DNA of 64,000 nt from Lentzea albidocapillata subsp. violacea (GTDB lineage: Bacteria; Actinomycetota; Actinomycetes; Mycobacteriales; Pseudonocardiaceae). The notes under the pieces were generated by a model. The model was given only the letters and a program-made list of their open reading frames with translations, did not search any database and had not been told where the DNA came from. Shown one piece after another: positions 25,017 through 33,077 of this stretch. Position 1 is the stretch's first letter. Every line of letters starts with the position of its first letter. The stretch covers positions 186,001 to 250,000 of the forward strand of contig NZ_FNET01000002.1 in the NCBI RefSeq assembly GCF_900100275.1, given 5' to 3'. A program made the position numbers and the translations under genes.

Positions 25017-26564
25017 TCAGCGATTGTCGGTTTCCGACACCGTCGCCGCGAGGTCGATCGTCATCGCGACCCGCTTGGCGGCGTCGTCCAGGCCGAGGGT
25101 GGTCACGTCGGACATCTTCCGCAGCCGGTTGCGCACGGTGTTGCCGTGCACCCCGAGGCGCTCACCGGCGGCGGCCAGATCGCCCTGCGCCTCGAGCCAG
25201 GCCCGCAACGTCGCGACGTAGTCGGTGCCGTGGTCACCGTCGTGTTTGCGCAGGTCGGCCACCGGCCCGCGGGCGGACGCCCGGCCGACCCGCGCGGCGG
25301 AGCGCAGCCGCTGCAGCAGGATCTCGTCCCACGACTCGTCGTACGCGGGCGCCGCCGTCTCTCCGGCCCGCATCTCGTGCAACGCCAGGCACTCGTCCGC
25401 CTCCTGCCGGCCCGCCGGCAGGTCCGCGGGCGTCGCGACCGCGCTGATCCCCGCAGACAGGGTGACGTTCGCCGGCAGCGCCGCCCTCAGGGCGGCCAGC
25501 CAGTCCCGCGCCGCACCGACCGGCTCGCCCGGCAGGATCGTGTAGATGCTGTTGGCCGCCAGCGCACTGCGTCCGGGCCGCGACCAGCCGAACCCGCTGG
25601 TCGCCTGCTCGAACGCCAGCAACACGGCCGTGTGCCGCTCGACTCCGACGTGTGCGCGCACCGCGACCACCCTGACCGGCCCGGGCGGCAACCCGAGCTG
25701 GCTGATCACCGTCGCGGCGTCCGCCGTGCCCTCCAGCAGCCGGATCACCCACTCCGACTCCACCTGGCGCTCCAGATCGGCACTGGCCCGCAACCGCAGC
25801 AGGTGCAGCGCCACGATCCGGGCACCATCGGTCAGCGCGGTACGCCGGGCACCCTCCAGCGGCGCCGGGCACGCCACCCAGACGGCCCCCAGCAACTCCC
25901 GGCCGACCCGGATCGCGACCACCATCCGCCCGGTCAGGCCACGCTCGGGTGCACCGGAGACGAAGAGCGGCTCGTCGGACGCCACCAGGTGCGCCCGCAC
26001 GCCCGCCGCGTCGAACAGCTCCCGCACCCACGCGGGCACCTGCCGGCCCATGATGGTCTCCAGCCTCGCCGCGTCGACCTCCTGCTGCGGGCCTGAGTAG
26101 GCCAGCACGCGCGACAGCTGGTCCTCGATGGTCACGGCACCACCGGTCGCCGCGGCCAGACTGTCGGCCAGCGCGAACAGGTCGGTGGGACCGCGCCCCG
26201 ACTCGGTCTCCCGGCCTTCGAGCACCAGGCCGTAGACGACCCCCGCCAGCTGGCTCCACGACAGTGCCGGATCCGCCAGCACCACCGCGACGCCCTCCGC
26301 CTCCCCCACCGCGACAGCGTCCGCCAGGAGCTCCTCACCGCCGCGGACGAGCACGACGACAGCACGCGCCGACACCGCCGCACGGACCGCCTCGACCACC
26401 GATCCGGCGCCGACGGCGAGGTACACGTCGCCCACCTCGGCCCGGTCGTCCGTGGCATCCCGCAGCACCACACCGCGCAACTCCGCCGACCTCGGCACCG
26501 GGCAGCAGCACAACCGGACGCCGTACCCACCCAGCACGTTGACCAGCCGGTCCAGCCTCACCAT
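25017..26564 (-). CDS. PucR-family transcriptional regulator
   Basis: 515 residues. N-terminal PucR sensor region (about 1-120), a GAF-like middle (TGGAVTIEDQLSRVLAYSG onward), a GGDEF-related segment (SIYTILPG, LSAGISAVA) and the C-terminal HTH_30 domain with LEAQGDLAAAGERLGVHGNTVRNRLRKM. The family activates catabolic genes for purines, amino acids and related nitrogen sources. GGGAG lies seven bases before the ATG. It is upstream of the DadA-like gene on the same strand, suggesting control of D-amino acid use. Confidence 0.88.
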   Translation of the reverse strand: MVRLDRLVNVLGGYGVRLCCCPVPRSAELRGVVLRDATDDRAEVGDVYLAVGAGSVVEAVRAAVSARAVVVLVRGGEELLADAVAVGEAEGVAVVLADPALSWSQLAGVVYGLVLEGRETESGRGPTDLFALADSLAAATGGAVTIEDQLSRVLAYSGPQQEVDAARLETIMGRQVPAWVRELFDAAGVRAHLVASDEPLFVSGAPERGLTGRMVVAIRVGRELLGAVWVACPAPLEGARRTALTDGARIVALHLLRLRASADLERQVESEWVIRLLEGTADAATVISQLGLPPGPVRVVAVRAHVGVERHTAVLLAFEQATSGFGWSRPGRSALAANSIYTILPGEPVGAARDWLAALRAALPANVTLSAGISAVATPADLPAGRQEADECLALHEMRAGETAAPAYDESWDEILLQRLRSAARVGRASARGPVADLRKHDGDHGTDYVATLRAWLEAQGDLAAAGERLGVHGNTVRNRLRKMSDVTTLGLDDAAKRVAMTIDLAATVSETDNR

Positions 26565-26637
26565 CTGCGAACTCCCTGTCCCAGCGCTGAGGCCACCGTA
26601 GATGCCCAGGCCGCCGGGAGCATTTCCGGCCGGTGGT

Positions 26638-27039
26638 TCAGGCGATCCGGTCGGCGCAGCTCATCGAGGCTGCCGGAGAGGCCTCCGCCGGTGAGCGCCG
26701 AAGGTGAGCCTCACCCCACACCCTCACCCCTTCGACGACGGGCAGAACCGTTGCCCCGTAAGGCGTGAGCCGGTACACGACGGGCGCGGGGACCGGTCCG
26801 GTCTCGACGCGTTCGACGAGTCCGTCGGCCTCCAGCTCACGCAGTTGCTCGGTCAGCACCTTGGGCGTGATCGGGGCGGCGCGGCGGCGCAGGCCCGCGA
26901 AGTGGGTCTCGTCGTGGGCGAGCCAGTAGAGCAGGGTCAGCTTCCACTTGCCGCCGATCGCGGCGAACGCGGCGGCCATCGGGCAGCCGGGCAACGGGTT
27001 GGCGCGCGAGGGGTTACCCGAAGGTGCCTTCTTGTCCAT
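26638..27039 (-). CDS. HxlR-type winged-helix regulator
   Basis: 133 residues. HxlR core: CPMAAAFAAIGGKWKLTLLYWLAHDETHFAGLRRR, ITPKVLTEQLRELEADGLVERV and VVYRLTPYGATV. The single Cys (residue 19) sits where redox- or quinone-sensing HxlR proteins have their reactive Cys. It is divergent from the next gene with only 28 bases between start codons, so the two promoters must overlap or lie inside coding sequence; repression of both genes is plausible. Confidence 0.88.
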   Translation of the reverse strand: MDKKAPSGNPSRANPLPGCPMAAAFAAIGGKWKLTLLYWLAHDETHFAGLRRRAAPITPKVLTEQLRELEADGLVERVETGPVPAPVVYRLTPYGATVLPVVEGVRVWGEAHLRRSPAEASPAASMSCADRIA

Positions 27040-27067
27040 GGCCGCACTCCGCTCCGATAGTCAGGCC

Positions 27068-27628
27068 ATGACCTTGCCACACAAGCGAATCCTCGTCGCG
27101 ATCCTCTCCGTTCTCCTGGTGGCCGCGACCGCCTCCTCCGGGAACGCCTCGCAGACCACCGACGGCCAACGCGACTTCGACTGGGAGATCGGCAGCTGGC
27201 GCACCACCGTGCGCGTGCTCGCCGAGCCGTTGTCGGAGTCCGCCGACGAATGGCTCCACTTCAGCGGCACCAGCGTCGTGCGTCCGTTGATGGACCGGCG
27301 CGCGAACGTCGTCGAGCTGAAGGTCGCCGGCCCGAGCGGGCGCATCGAAGGCCTGAACCTGCGGCTGTACGAACCCCAGGCCAAGCGGTGGAGCCTGAAC
27401 TTCGCGAGCATGCGCGACGGCGTGCTCACGCCGGCGGTGTTCGGCGGGTTCCGTGACGGTGTGGGCGAGTTCCTCGGCGACGACCAGCTGGGCGGCCGTC
27501 CGATCAAGGTGCGTTTCCTCGTCTTCCGCCAGGGGCCCGACCAGGCCAGGTTCGAGCAGGCGTTCTCCGGTGACGGCGGAGCGACGTGGGAGACCAACTG
27601 GATCGCCGTCGACCGCCGCAGCCGATGA
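27068..27628 (+). CDS. Secreted protein, DUF1579-like
   Basis: 186 residues. Signal peptide MTLPHKRILVAILSVLLVAATASSGNA. The mature part (RDFDWEIGSWRTTVRVL, LNLRLYEPQAKRWSLNFASM, WETNWIAVDR) is a lipocalin-like beta barrel pattern seen in proteins of the DUF1579 type. The role is unknown; ligand binding or stress-related. It is divergent from the HxlR gene, its likely regulator. Confidence 0.65.
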   Translation: MTLPHKRILVAILSVLLVAATASSGNASQTTDGQRDFDWEIGSWRTTVRVLAEPLSESADEWLHFSGTSVVRPLMDRRANVVELKVAGPSGRIEGLNLRLYEPQAKRWSLNFASMRDGVLTPAVFGGFRDGVGEFLGDDQLGGRPIKVRFLVFRQGPDQARFEQAFSGDGGATWETNWIAVDRRSR

Positions 27629-27860
27629 ACGACGGCCGTCCGCACGTGAGCCGCAACTCCCGCGTCTCCGGCATCACCCTGGACCTCGCGAAACGTGAGA
27701 CAGTGGACAGGTACGCCCGCCGCGGGGCCACACCCGCAGGCGCGCCTTCACCCCGGAGCGGACGCCGCCTCATCCAGGCGCGTTTCACCGCTCCCGGTCA
27801 GTTCGCACCACTCCACGCCCAGGACCGGGTACAAGCACCACCCCACGAGGGAGATCTCCC

Positions 27861-29060
27861 ATCACCGCTTCCGCGCTCACGCCGACCCCGGCCGCCCCCC
27901 GGACCCTCACCGACATCTACGGCCCCGACATCGCCGTCTGCGCACGCCCGGCCCAGGAACCGGCGGTGCCGTCGAGCAGGCACCGCAACACCCGCGACGT
28001 CCTGTCCGCCCGCCCCCTCGCCATCGCCGCCGACACCCCCGTCATCACCAGCGCGGGCGGTACCGAACCCAACCTGATCGCCGCCATGCGTGACGGCGGC
28101 CTGCCCGTGGGCACCGACCCGCGCGAGTTCGGCAGCGAGGCCGAGTTCGCCCTCCGCGTCACCGAAGCGCTCAGCGACGGCCTGCTGCTGTCCATGGAAT
28201 ATCCGCAGCCCACGAGCCTGTACCCGGACGAACGCTCCGTGAAGAGCGCCGAGCTCGTCGGCTACCTCAACAACAAGGCCAGCATCAGCACGTTCGTCGA
28301 CCCGCGCTTCCAAGCCCGCCGCCAGATCGTCGCCACCGACGAGCTCGCCGAGGCCGCCCCGGCCGAGAAGTCCTGGGTGCTCAAGGCCGCCACCAACGCG
28401 GCCCACGGTGCCAGCCTCGACGTCTACCTGCACCGGGCCGGGGAGCTGGTGAACCTGCCCGCGTTCACCGACATCCTCAGCGAGGTGGTCGTCGAGGAGT
28501 ACCTGAACATCCACCGCAACTGGGGCGTGCAGCTCTACGTCGCCGCCGACGGCCAGGCCCGCCTGCTCGCCGTGACCGACCAGCGCATCGACGCCGAGGG
28601 CGTCTACACCGGTGGCCGTTTCGGGCTCGTCGTCCCGCTCCCCGCCGACCTGCTCACCGAATGCCTGGCGATCGCCCAGCGTGCCGCCGACGTCGGCTAC
28701 CGCGGCATGTGCAGCCTCGACTGCGCCCAGACCCACGACGGCAGGCTCGTCATGCTCGACCTCAACTTCCGCATCACCAGCGGGTCCATTCCCCTGCTGG
28801 CGCTGCACACCATCCGCCCCGACGACCTGGACCGCCCGTCGGAGTCCACGAAACTCACGACCTCCGCACCCATTTCCGCGCTGCTGGCCGCGCTGAGGCC
28901 CGCACTGGTGCGCGGAGGGCTGCTCGTCACCGGCGGCCACGACACCCGCCGCACCGACAACCCGATCAACCAGACCACCCTGCACCTGATCGTCTTCGGC
29001 GACGATCCCCACGACGTCGCTACCCGCCGCACCGCGCTGGAAGCCATGTACAACCACTGA
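27861..29060 (+). CDS. ATP-grasp ligase-like enzyme, unusual start
   Basis: About 400 residues if read from ATC at 27861. GGGAGA ends six bases before this ATC and the reading frame is good from there (TASALTPTPAAPRTLTDIYGPDIAVCARP), but no ATG, GTG or TTG stands in place; the first GTG in frame is at 27966 and would lose about 35 residues. ATP-grasp features: a Lys-containing SWVLKAATNAAHGASLDVYLH strand, EVVVEEYLN and the metal-binding LDLNFRITSGS near the end. It is distantly like pre-ATP-grasp/PGM1-type peptide ligases. It likely joins a carboxylate to an amine, but substrate and pathway are unknown and no partner genes adjoin. Confidence 0.7.
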   Translation: MTASALTPTPAAPRTLTDIYGPDIAVCARPAQEPAVPSSRHRNTRDVLSARPLAIAADTPVITSAGGTEPNLIAAMRDGGLPVGTDPREFGSEAEFALRVTEALSDGLLLSMEYPQPTSLYPDERSVKSAELVGYLNNKASISTFVDPRFQARRQIVATDELAEAAPAEKSWVLKAATNAAHGASLDVYLHRAGELVNLPAFTDILSEVVVEEYLNIHRNWGVQLYVAADGQARLLAVTDQRIDAEGVYTGGRFGLVVPLPADLLTECLAIAQRAADVGYRGMCSLDCAQTHDGRLVMLDLNFRITSGSIPLLALHTIRPDDLDRPSESTKLTTSAPISALLAALRPALVRGGLLVTGGHDTRRTDNPINQTTLHLIVFGDDPHDVATRRTALEAMYNH

Positions 29061-29072
29061 CGCGGACGGGGT

Positions 29073-30311
29073 TCAGGTGCTGTGGTCCACCTGGTCGGCC
29101 CTGTCGTGGAGGTAGCGCCGTTCGAGCTGGTTGTCCGTGAGGGCGGCTGCTTCGCGGTAGAGAGCGGCGGCGCCGCCGGTGTCGCCGGTCATCTCCAGCA
29201 GGTGCGCCCGGACCGCGCGCTCCCGTTGGTGCGTCAGGGGATTCCGGCCGAGGTGGTGGCGCCGGTCGAGGTCGTCGAGCAGGGCCAGCCCTCGGGTCGG
29301 GCCGTAGGCGTGCGCCACCGCTACGACCCGGCTGAGCTGGACCGGTGCGGTGGGGGTGAGCCGCTCCAGCCAGAGGTAGAGCGCGGCGATCTGCGGCCAG
29401 TCCGTCCGCTCGGGTGACTCCGCCGCGGCGTGCACGGCCGCGATCGCGGCCTGCAGCTGGTAGGGACCGGCCTCCTGCCGGTTCCAGACGCTGTCGATCA
29501 GCGCGGTGCCTTCCCCGACGAGTTCGGCGTTCCAGCGCGTCCGGTCCTGCTGCTCCAGGGGAACCAGGTGGCCGTCGGCGCTGGTGCGGGCCAGTCGCCG
29601 CGACTCGGTGAGCAGCATCAGCGCGAGCAGGCCGGTCACCTCGGCGGTCGGCAGGGTGCCGTGCAGCAGGCGGGTGAGCCGGATCGCCTCCTGGGTCAGG
29701 TCGACGCGGGTGAGCTCGTCGCCGGAGGAGGTCGTGTAGCCCTCGTTGAAGATCAGGTACAGCACCTGCGTCACGGCCGCCGTGCGGTCCGACCAGTCGT
29801 TGTCGGCGGGCGGCGTGAACCGGGCGCCGGCGCGGGCCAGTTGTTGTTTGGCACGGCTGATCCGCGTGCCCATGGTGTTCTCGGTGGTGCCGTAGGCGTG
29901 GGCGATCTCGGCCGTGGTCAGACCGCCCACCGCGCGCAGCGTGAGCGCCACCTGCGAAGTGGCCGGCAGTGAGGGATGACAGCACAGCAGCAGCAACGTG
30001 AGGCTGTCGTCGACGTCCGCCGGCGGTCCCGCGTCGCCGGACGGTTCGTACAGGGCCAGACCGGCTTCCTGCTCGCGCCGGCGCCGGGCCTGGTCGGAGC
30101 GCAGCAGGTCGACCATCCTGCGGTAGGCGATGCGGATCAGCCAGCTGCGCGGGTTGTCCGGGACGCCGTCGGCAGGCCACGTCCGGCTCGCGGCGAGCAG
30201 AGCCTCCTGCACCGCGTCCTCAGCGGAGTCGAACTGGCCGAACCGCCGCACGAGCGCGCCGAGCACCTGCGGCGCCTCGGTGCGCAGCAGGTGCTCGACC
30301 TGCCCGGTCAC
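29073..30311 (-). CDS. ECF42-type RNA polymerase sigma factor with C-terminal extension
   Basis: 412 residues. Sigma region 2 (FDSAEDAVQEALLAASRTW, NPRSWLIRIAYRRMVDLLRSD) and region 4 (VGGLTTAEIAHAYGTTENTMGTRISRAKQQL) occupy the first 180 residues. The long helical, TPR-like C-terminal extension with LYLWLERLTPTAPVQLSRVVAVAHAYGP and a final TDNQLERRYL motif is characteristic of ECF42 factors, which have no anti-sigma factor. It overlaps the DGPF gene by four bases, and the two form the standard ECF42 pair. TGTCGA-N17-CGWGGT promoters lie upstream of this operon and of the divergent gene. Confidence 0.9.
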   Translation of the reverse strand: MTGQVEHLLRTEAPQVLGALVRRFGQFDSAEDAVQEALLAASRTWPADGVPDNPRSWLIRIAYRRMVDLLRSDQARRRREQEAGLALYEPSGDAGPPADVDDSLTLLLLCCHPSLPATSQVALTLRAVGGLTTAEIAHAYGTTENTMGTRISRAKQQLARAGARFTPPADNDWSDRTAAVTQVLYLIFNEGYTTSSGDELTRVDLTQEAIRLTRLLHGTLPTAEVTGLLALMLLTESRRLARTSADGHLVPLEQQDRTRWNAELVGEGTALIDSVWNRQEAGPYQLQAAIAAVHAAAESPERTDWPQIAALYLWLERLTPTAPVQLSRVVAVAHAYGPTRGLALLDDLDRRHHLGRNPLTHQRERAVRAHLLEMTGDTGGAAALYREAAALTDNQLERRYLHDRADQVDHST

Positions 30312-30679
30312 GCGCCGAAGTCCTCACCCATGATCGGGCGGATCTCGATCGGCTCGCCCAGCGCGGCGACGATGCGCGCGACGATCTCGACCGCACGCTC
30401 GTGGCTCGCGACGTCGATCACGGCGAAGCTCGCGAGGACCTCCTTGAGTTCCGCGAACGGCCCGTCGGTCGCCACCACACCCCCCGCGGTCCTGCGGACC
30501 GTGGTGCTGACAGCGGGGTGACCGAGGCCCTCGCTGGTGACGAACTCGCCGCTCGCGACCAGTTCTCGTTCGAACTCCTGGTAGACGGCGAACGCGGCCA
30601 GCGCCTCCTCGGACGGGACGTCCGCGGTGGCGGCGTCCCACGCGGCGGCCGGGGTGTAGCTGAGCAGCAGGTACTTCAC
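30308..30679 (-). CDS. DGPF-domain (YCII-related) protein, ECF42 partner
   Basis: 123 residues, YCII/dimeric ferredoxin-like fold. The opening MKYLLLSYT and the motif VVATDGPFAELKE define DGPF proteins. They are conserved neighbours of ECF42 sigma factors; their biochemical role is not settled, and in Streptomyces they are targets of the sigma factor. It is first in the operon, with the sigma gene start overlapping its end. Confidence 0.9.
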   Translation of the reverse strand: MKYLLLSYTPAAAWDAATADVPSEEALAAFAVYQEFERELVASGEFVTSEGLGHPAVSTTVRRTAGGVVATDGPFAELKEVLASFAVIDVASHERAVEIVARIVAALGEPIEIRPIMGEDFGA

Positions 30680-30759
30680 GGCGATTCCTCTCGATCAAGC
30701 CCAGGCAACGGTACGACGCTCAGGCGGCGGCACGCAGCGACCTTCGACGTGCTCGCGCA

Positions 30760-30788
30760 ACCACGTCGCCGGCTCCCCCGTCTCGACA
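30760..30788 (-). promoter_or_regulatory. Predicted ECF42 promoter for the DGPF-sigma operon
   Basis: On the minus strand TGTCGA (30788-30783), a 17-base spacer and CGTGGT (30765-30760). TGTCGA is the published -35 type for ECF42 factors. It is about 80 bases upstream of the DGPF start. Confidence 0.65.
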
Positions 30789-30822
30789 CGATCCGAATGT
30801 GACCTGAGTCATAGCCGCGTGG

Positions 30823-30851
30823 TGTCGAGGCCCGTGCGGCGGCTCCGAGGT
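30823..30851 (+). promoter_or_regulatory. Predicted ECF42 promoter for the DUF1579-like gene
   Basis: TGTCGA (30823-30828), a 17-base spacer and CGAGGT (30846-30851), the same arrangement as the divergent sigma promoter, 37 bases before the start codon. Confidence 0.65.
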
Positions 30852-30888
30852 ACCGGCACACACGACAACCGACCTCAAGGAGAACGAG

Positions 30889-31317
30889 ATGTCCGAAACG
30901 ACTGTGCAGCCGAGCGCCGACCTGCGAGCGCTGGACCGGCTGGTGGGCGCGTGGACCGTGACCGGCGGCGTCGAGGGCACCGTGCGGTACGAGTGGATGA
31001 CCGGCCGGTTCTTCCTGCTCCAGCACGTCGAGCTCACCCAGTTCGGCCAGCCGGTCACCGGCATGGAGGTGATCGGCAACCTGCGCCCGTTCGGCGAACC
31101 CGCCGGCGCGGACGTGGTGTCCCGGTTCTACGACTCGACCGGCAACACCCTCGACTACGTCTACGAACTGGACGGCGACACGCTGACCATCTGGGGCGGC
31201 GTGAAAGGCAGCCCCGCGTACTACCGGGGCACGTTCAACGCCGACGGCACGGTGGTGACCGGGGAATGGGTCTACCCCGGCGGGGGCGGCTACCGGTCCA
31301 CCATGACCCGGATCTGA
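30889..31317 (+). CDS. DUF1579-like cytoplasmic protein, probable ECF42 target
   Basis: 142 residues. It opens LRALDRLVGAWTVTGGVEGTVRYEWMTGRFFLLQHVE, a pattern typical of DUF1579 and heme/lipocalin-like barrels, and continues GDTLTIWGG, YYRGTFNADGTVVTGEWVYPGGG. No signal peptide. AAGGAG stands before the ATG. It has its own ECF42-type promoter and is divergent from the sigma operon, so it is likely the main target of the sigma factor. The function is unknown. Confidence 0.75.
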   Translation: MSETTVQPSADLRALDRLVGAWTVTGGVEGTVRYEWMTGRFFLLQHVELTQFGQPVTGMEVIGNLRPFGEPAGADVVSRFYDSTGNTLDYVYELDGDTLTIWGGVKGSPAYYRGTFNADGTVVTGEWVYPGGGGYRSTMTRI

Positions 31318-31585
31318 GCAGGCCAGCCGGTTGTCGACGGAACTCACCTCACCGTGACACTGATCAGCGTTGCGGCGTCAGCAGTCCCGGCCAGACGTTG
31401 ATCGCCACGGCGCGCAACTTGAAGACCGCGAGCATGGCTTCGACGAGATCGAGGTGAGGGGGATCGCGAACGGGCGGTCAAGAAAAGTCGAATGTGTTCG
31501 ACCAGGAAGGCGGCGCATTGTTCGTCGCTGAAAAGACGAATTCTTCGAGCGCATTCGAGTAGTCCAGGACCGGTAGGGTCGTCGG

Positions 31586-32530
31586 GTGGATCTGGAGCGC
31601 ACCGCCACCCTGCTCGGAGTTCCCGTCGAGGAAGTCGACCGCGTGCACCGGCTCGCCGGCGACCGGCCGTCCGCCCCGCTGCCCGCCAGGGCCGAGGCGC
31701 CCGCGATCCTCGAGCGGCTCGCGGTGCGGCCCGACGACGCCGCCGAGGTCATGGCGGGCTGGCCCGACGCCGGCTCTCCACTGTGGACACCGGAGCTGCG
31801 CTGGCTGCTGGACCGCTCGACCGCCCTGGTCCTGGCCGATCTCGGCGGCCACCAGTGGCTGTCCCCCGGCCCTGAGCTGCCGCGCGAACGAGGCCCGGCC
31901 TGGCGGCACCTCTACGTGTACGCGTACCTCGCCCTGGTCGGCGTCGTCACGAGGTACCACCGCGAGCACGGCATCGCCGACACCGTGTCGTGGGCGACGC
32001 TCGCGGACCTGGGCCGCAACCTCGCGGTCGACAGGCGGATGCACCGGGAGGGCTGGCCGGTCATGCAGAGCTGGCTGACGCTGCACGCGCGCGGCGGCGT
32101 CTACGAGCTCGGCCGGCTGCAGCACCAGCGCGGCGACGCCGCCATTTCGCTGCACATCCCCGATTCGGGGCCGATGACCCCGGAAGCGGTGACGGCGTCA
32201 CTCGGCGAGGCCCGCGCGTTCTTCCCCCGGCACTTCCCCGACGAGCACTACACGGCGTTCTCCTGCGGCTCGTGGTTGCTCGACCCGCAACTGCAGGAGT
32301 ACCTGCCGGCGGAGTCCAACATCGTCCGGTTCCAGCGGAGGTTCGAGCTGGAGCCCTACGAGGAGCAGGAAGGGCTGGACGCCGACGTCGAGGTGCGGCG
32401 GTTCGTGTTCCGCAGCCTGACCACCCCGCTCGACCGGTTGCCGCGCGGCACGCTGCTCCAGCGCGCCGTCGTCGACCACCTGCGGGCAGGCCGTCACTGG
32501 TACTGGCGCAGCGGTCACTTCCCGATCTGA
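31586..32530 (+). CDS. Two-domain acyltransferase-like protein (NAT_N / GNAT-like C-terminal)
   Basis: 314 residues, GTG start. The N-terminal part (LGVPVEEVDRVHRLAGDRP, LADLGGHQWLSPGPELP) and the C-terminal part (DTVSWATLADLGRNLAVDRRMHREGWPVMQSWLTLHARGGVYELGRLQHQR, LHIPDSGPMTPEAVTASLGEARAFFPRHFPDEHYTAFSCGSWLLDP) match a widespread actinobacterial family annotated as acyltransferase domain-containing with a GNAT-like C-terminus. Enzymatic activity has not been shown to my knowledge. The 268 bases upstream contain no gene I can support. Confidence 0.75.
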   Translation: MDLERTATLLGVPVEEVDRVHRLAGDRPSAPLPARAEAPAILERLAVRPDDAAEVMAGWPDAGSPLWTPELRWLLDRSTALVLADLGGHQWLSPGPELPRERGPAWRHLYVYAYLALVGVVTRYHREHGIADTVSWATLADLGRNLAVDRRMHREGWPVMQSWLTLHARGGVYELGRLQHQRGDAAISLHIPDSGPMTPEAVTASLGEARAFFPRHFPDEHYTAFSCGSWLLDPQLQEYLPAESNIVRFQRRFELEPYEEQEGLDADVEVRRFVFRSLTTPLDRLPRGTLLQRAVVDHLRAGRHWYWRSGHFPI

Positions 32531-32567
32531 TAGCGAGTTCATCCGTTCTGGTCCGCGCGCACGAACA

Positions 32568-32582
32568 GTCACGTAGTGTGAC
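32568..32582. promoter_or_regulatory. Inverted repeat over the probable -10 box of the CHAT operon
   Basis: GTCAC-GTAGT-GTGAC (perfect 5-bp arms) at 32568-32582. It overlaps TAGTGT (32574-32579), a possible -10 hexamer, about 30 bases before the first gene. It may be an operator that keeps the operon off. Confidence 0.45.
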
Positions 32583-32609
32583 GGGCTCGTGACGAGAGGG
32601 GCCAGCCGG

Positions 32610-33077
32610 ATGTTCGGACGGGGAACGCGGAAGGTCACTGTGAGCGGCTTCGCGGACGCGGTGACGAAGGGCATCAGCCCGGACATGACGCACCTCTACC
32701 TGATGTACCAGGTGGGCGGCACCGTGATCGTCAAGTGGGAAGCGCGCCGGGGAGACCGGAAGAAGCCGTTCCGGATCGTGGCGGACGCGGACGGCAACGC
32801 CTGCCCGCACTGCGCCGTCCTGCTCGCGATCACGAGGATCGGTGACGTGCTCCCGCTCGGCGACCACAGGGTCGAACGGGTGCGCGACGAGTACCTGTCG
32901 GTGGTGCTGAGGGAAGGGATGCTGCCGTGTCCCGCGATCGGCCGATCCCCGTCGCTGAGCACCCCGATGGGAGACATACCGCTGATGCTCGGCGTCGGCT
33001 CGTGGATGGCCGAATGCCATGTGGGACATGGCGACCCGAGCACGGCGGCGGACTGCGCACGGCATCGTCGCTCATGA
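32610..33077 (+). CDS. Uncharacterised protein with CPHC motif, first gene of CHAT operon
   Basis: 155 residues from ATG 32610 (GAGAGGGG eight bases upstream; a GTG at 32589 is an alternative). Beta-rich N-terminal half (MTHLYLMYQVGGTVIVKWEARRG, FRIVADADG), then a CPHC pair in the middle and further Cys/His near the end (MAECHVGHG, DCARHRRS), suggesting a metal or redox site. No known family recognised. Its stop overlaps the CHAT gene start by four bases (ATGA), so the two are translationally coupled and their products probably interact. Confidence 0.65.
   Translation: MFGRGTRKVTVSGFADAVTKGISPDMTHLYLMYQVGGTVIVKWEARRGDRKKPFRIVADADGNACPHCAVLLAITRIGDVLPLGDHRVERVRDEYLSVVLREGMLPCPAIGRSPSLSTPMGDIPLMLGVGSWMAECHVGHGDPSTAADCARHRRS

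Noticed and set aside
27586..28093. Two forward open frames upstream of and overlapping the ATP-grasp gene
   Set aside because: Pro/Arg-rich with no recognisable fold; the third frame gives the continuous ATP-grasp protein.
31318..31585. Possible small gene between the DUF1579-like and acyltransferase-like genes
   Set aside because: No frame has a start with a ribosome site and coding-like composition; the stretch appears non-coding.
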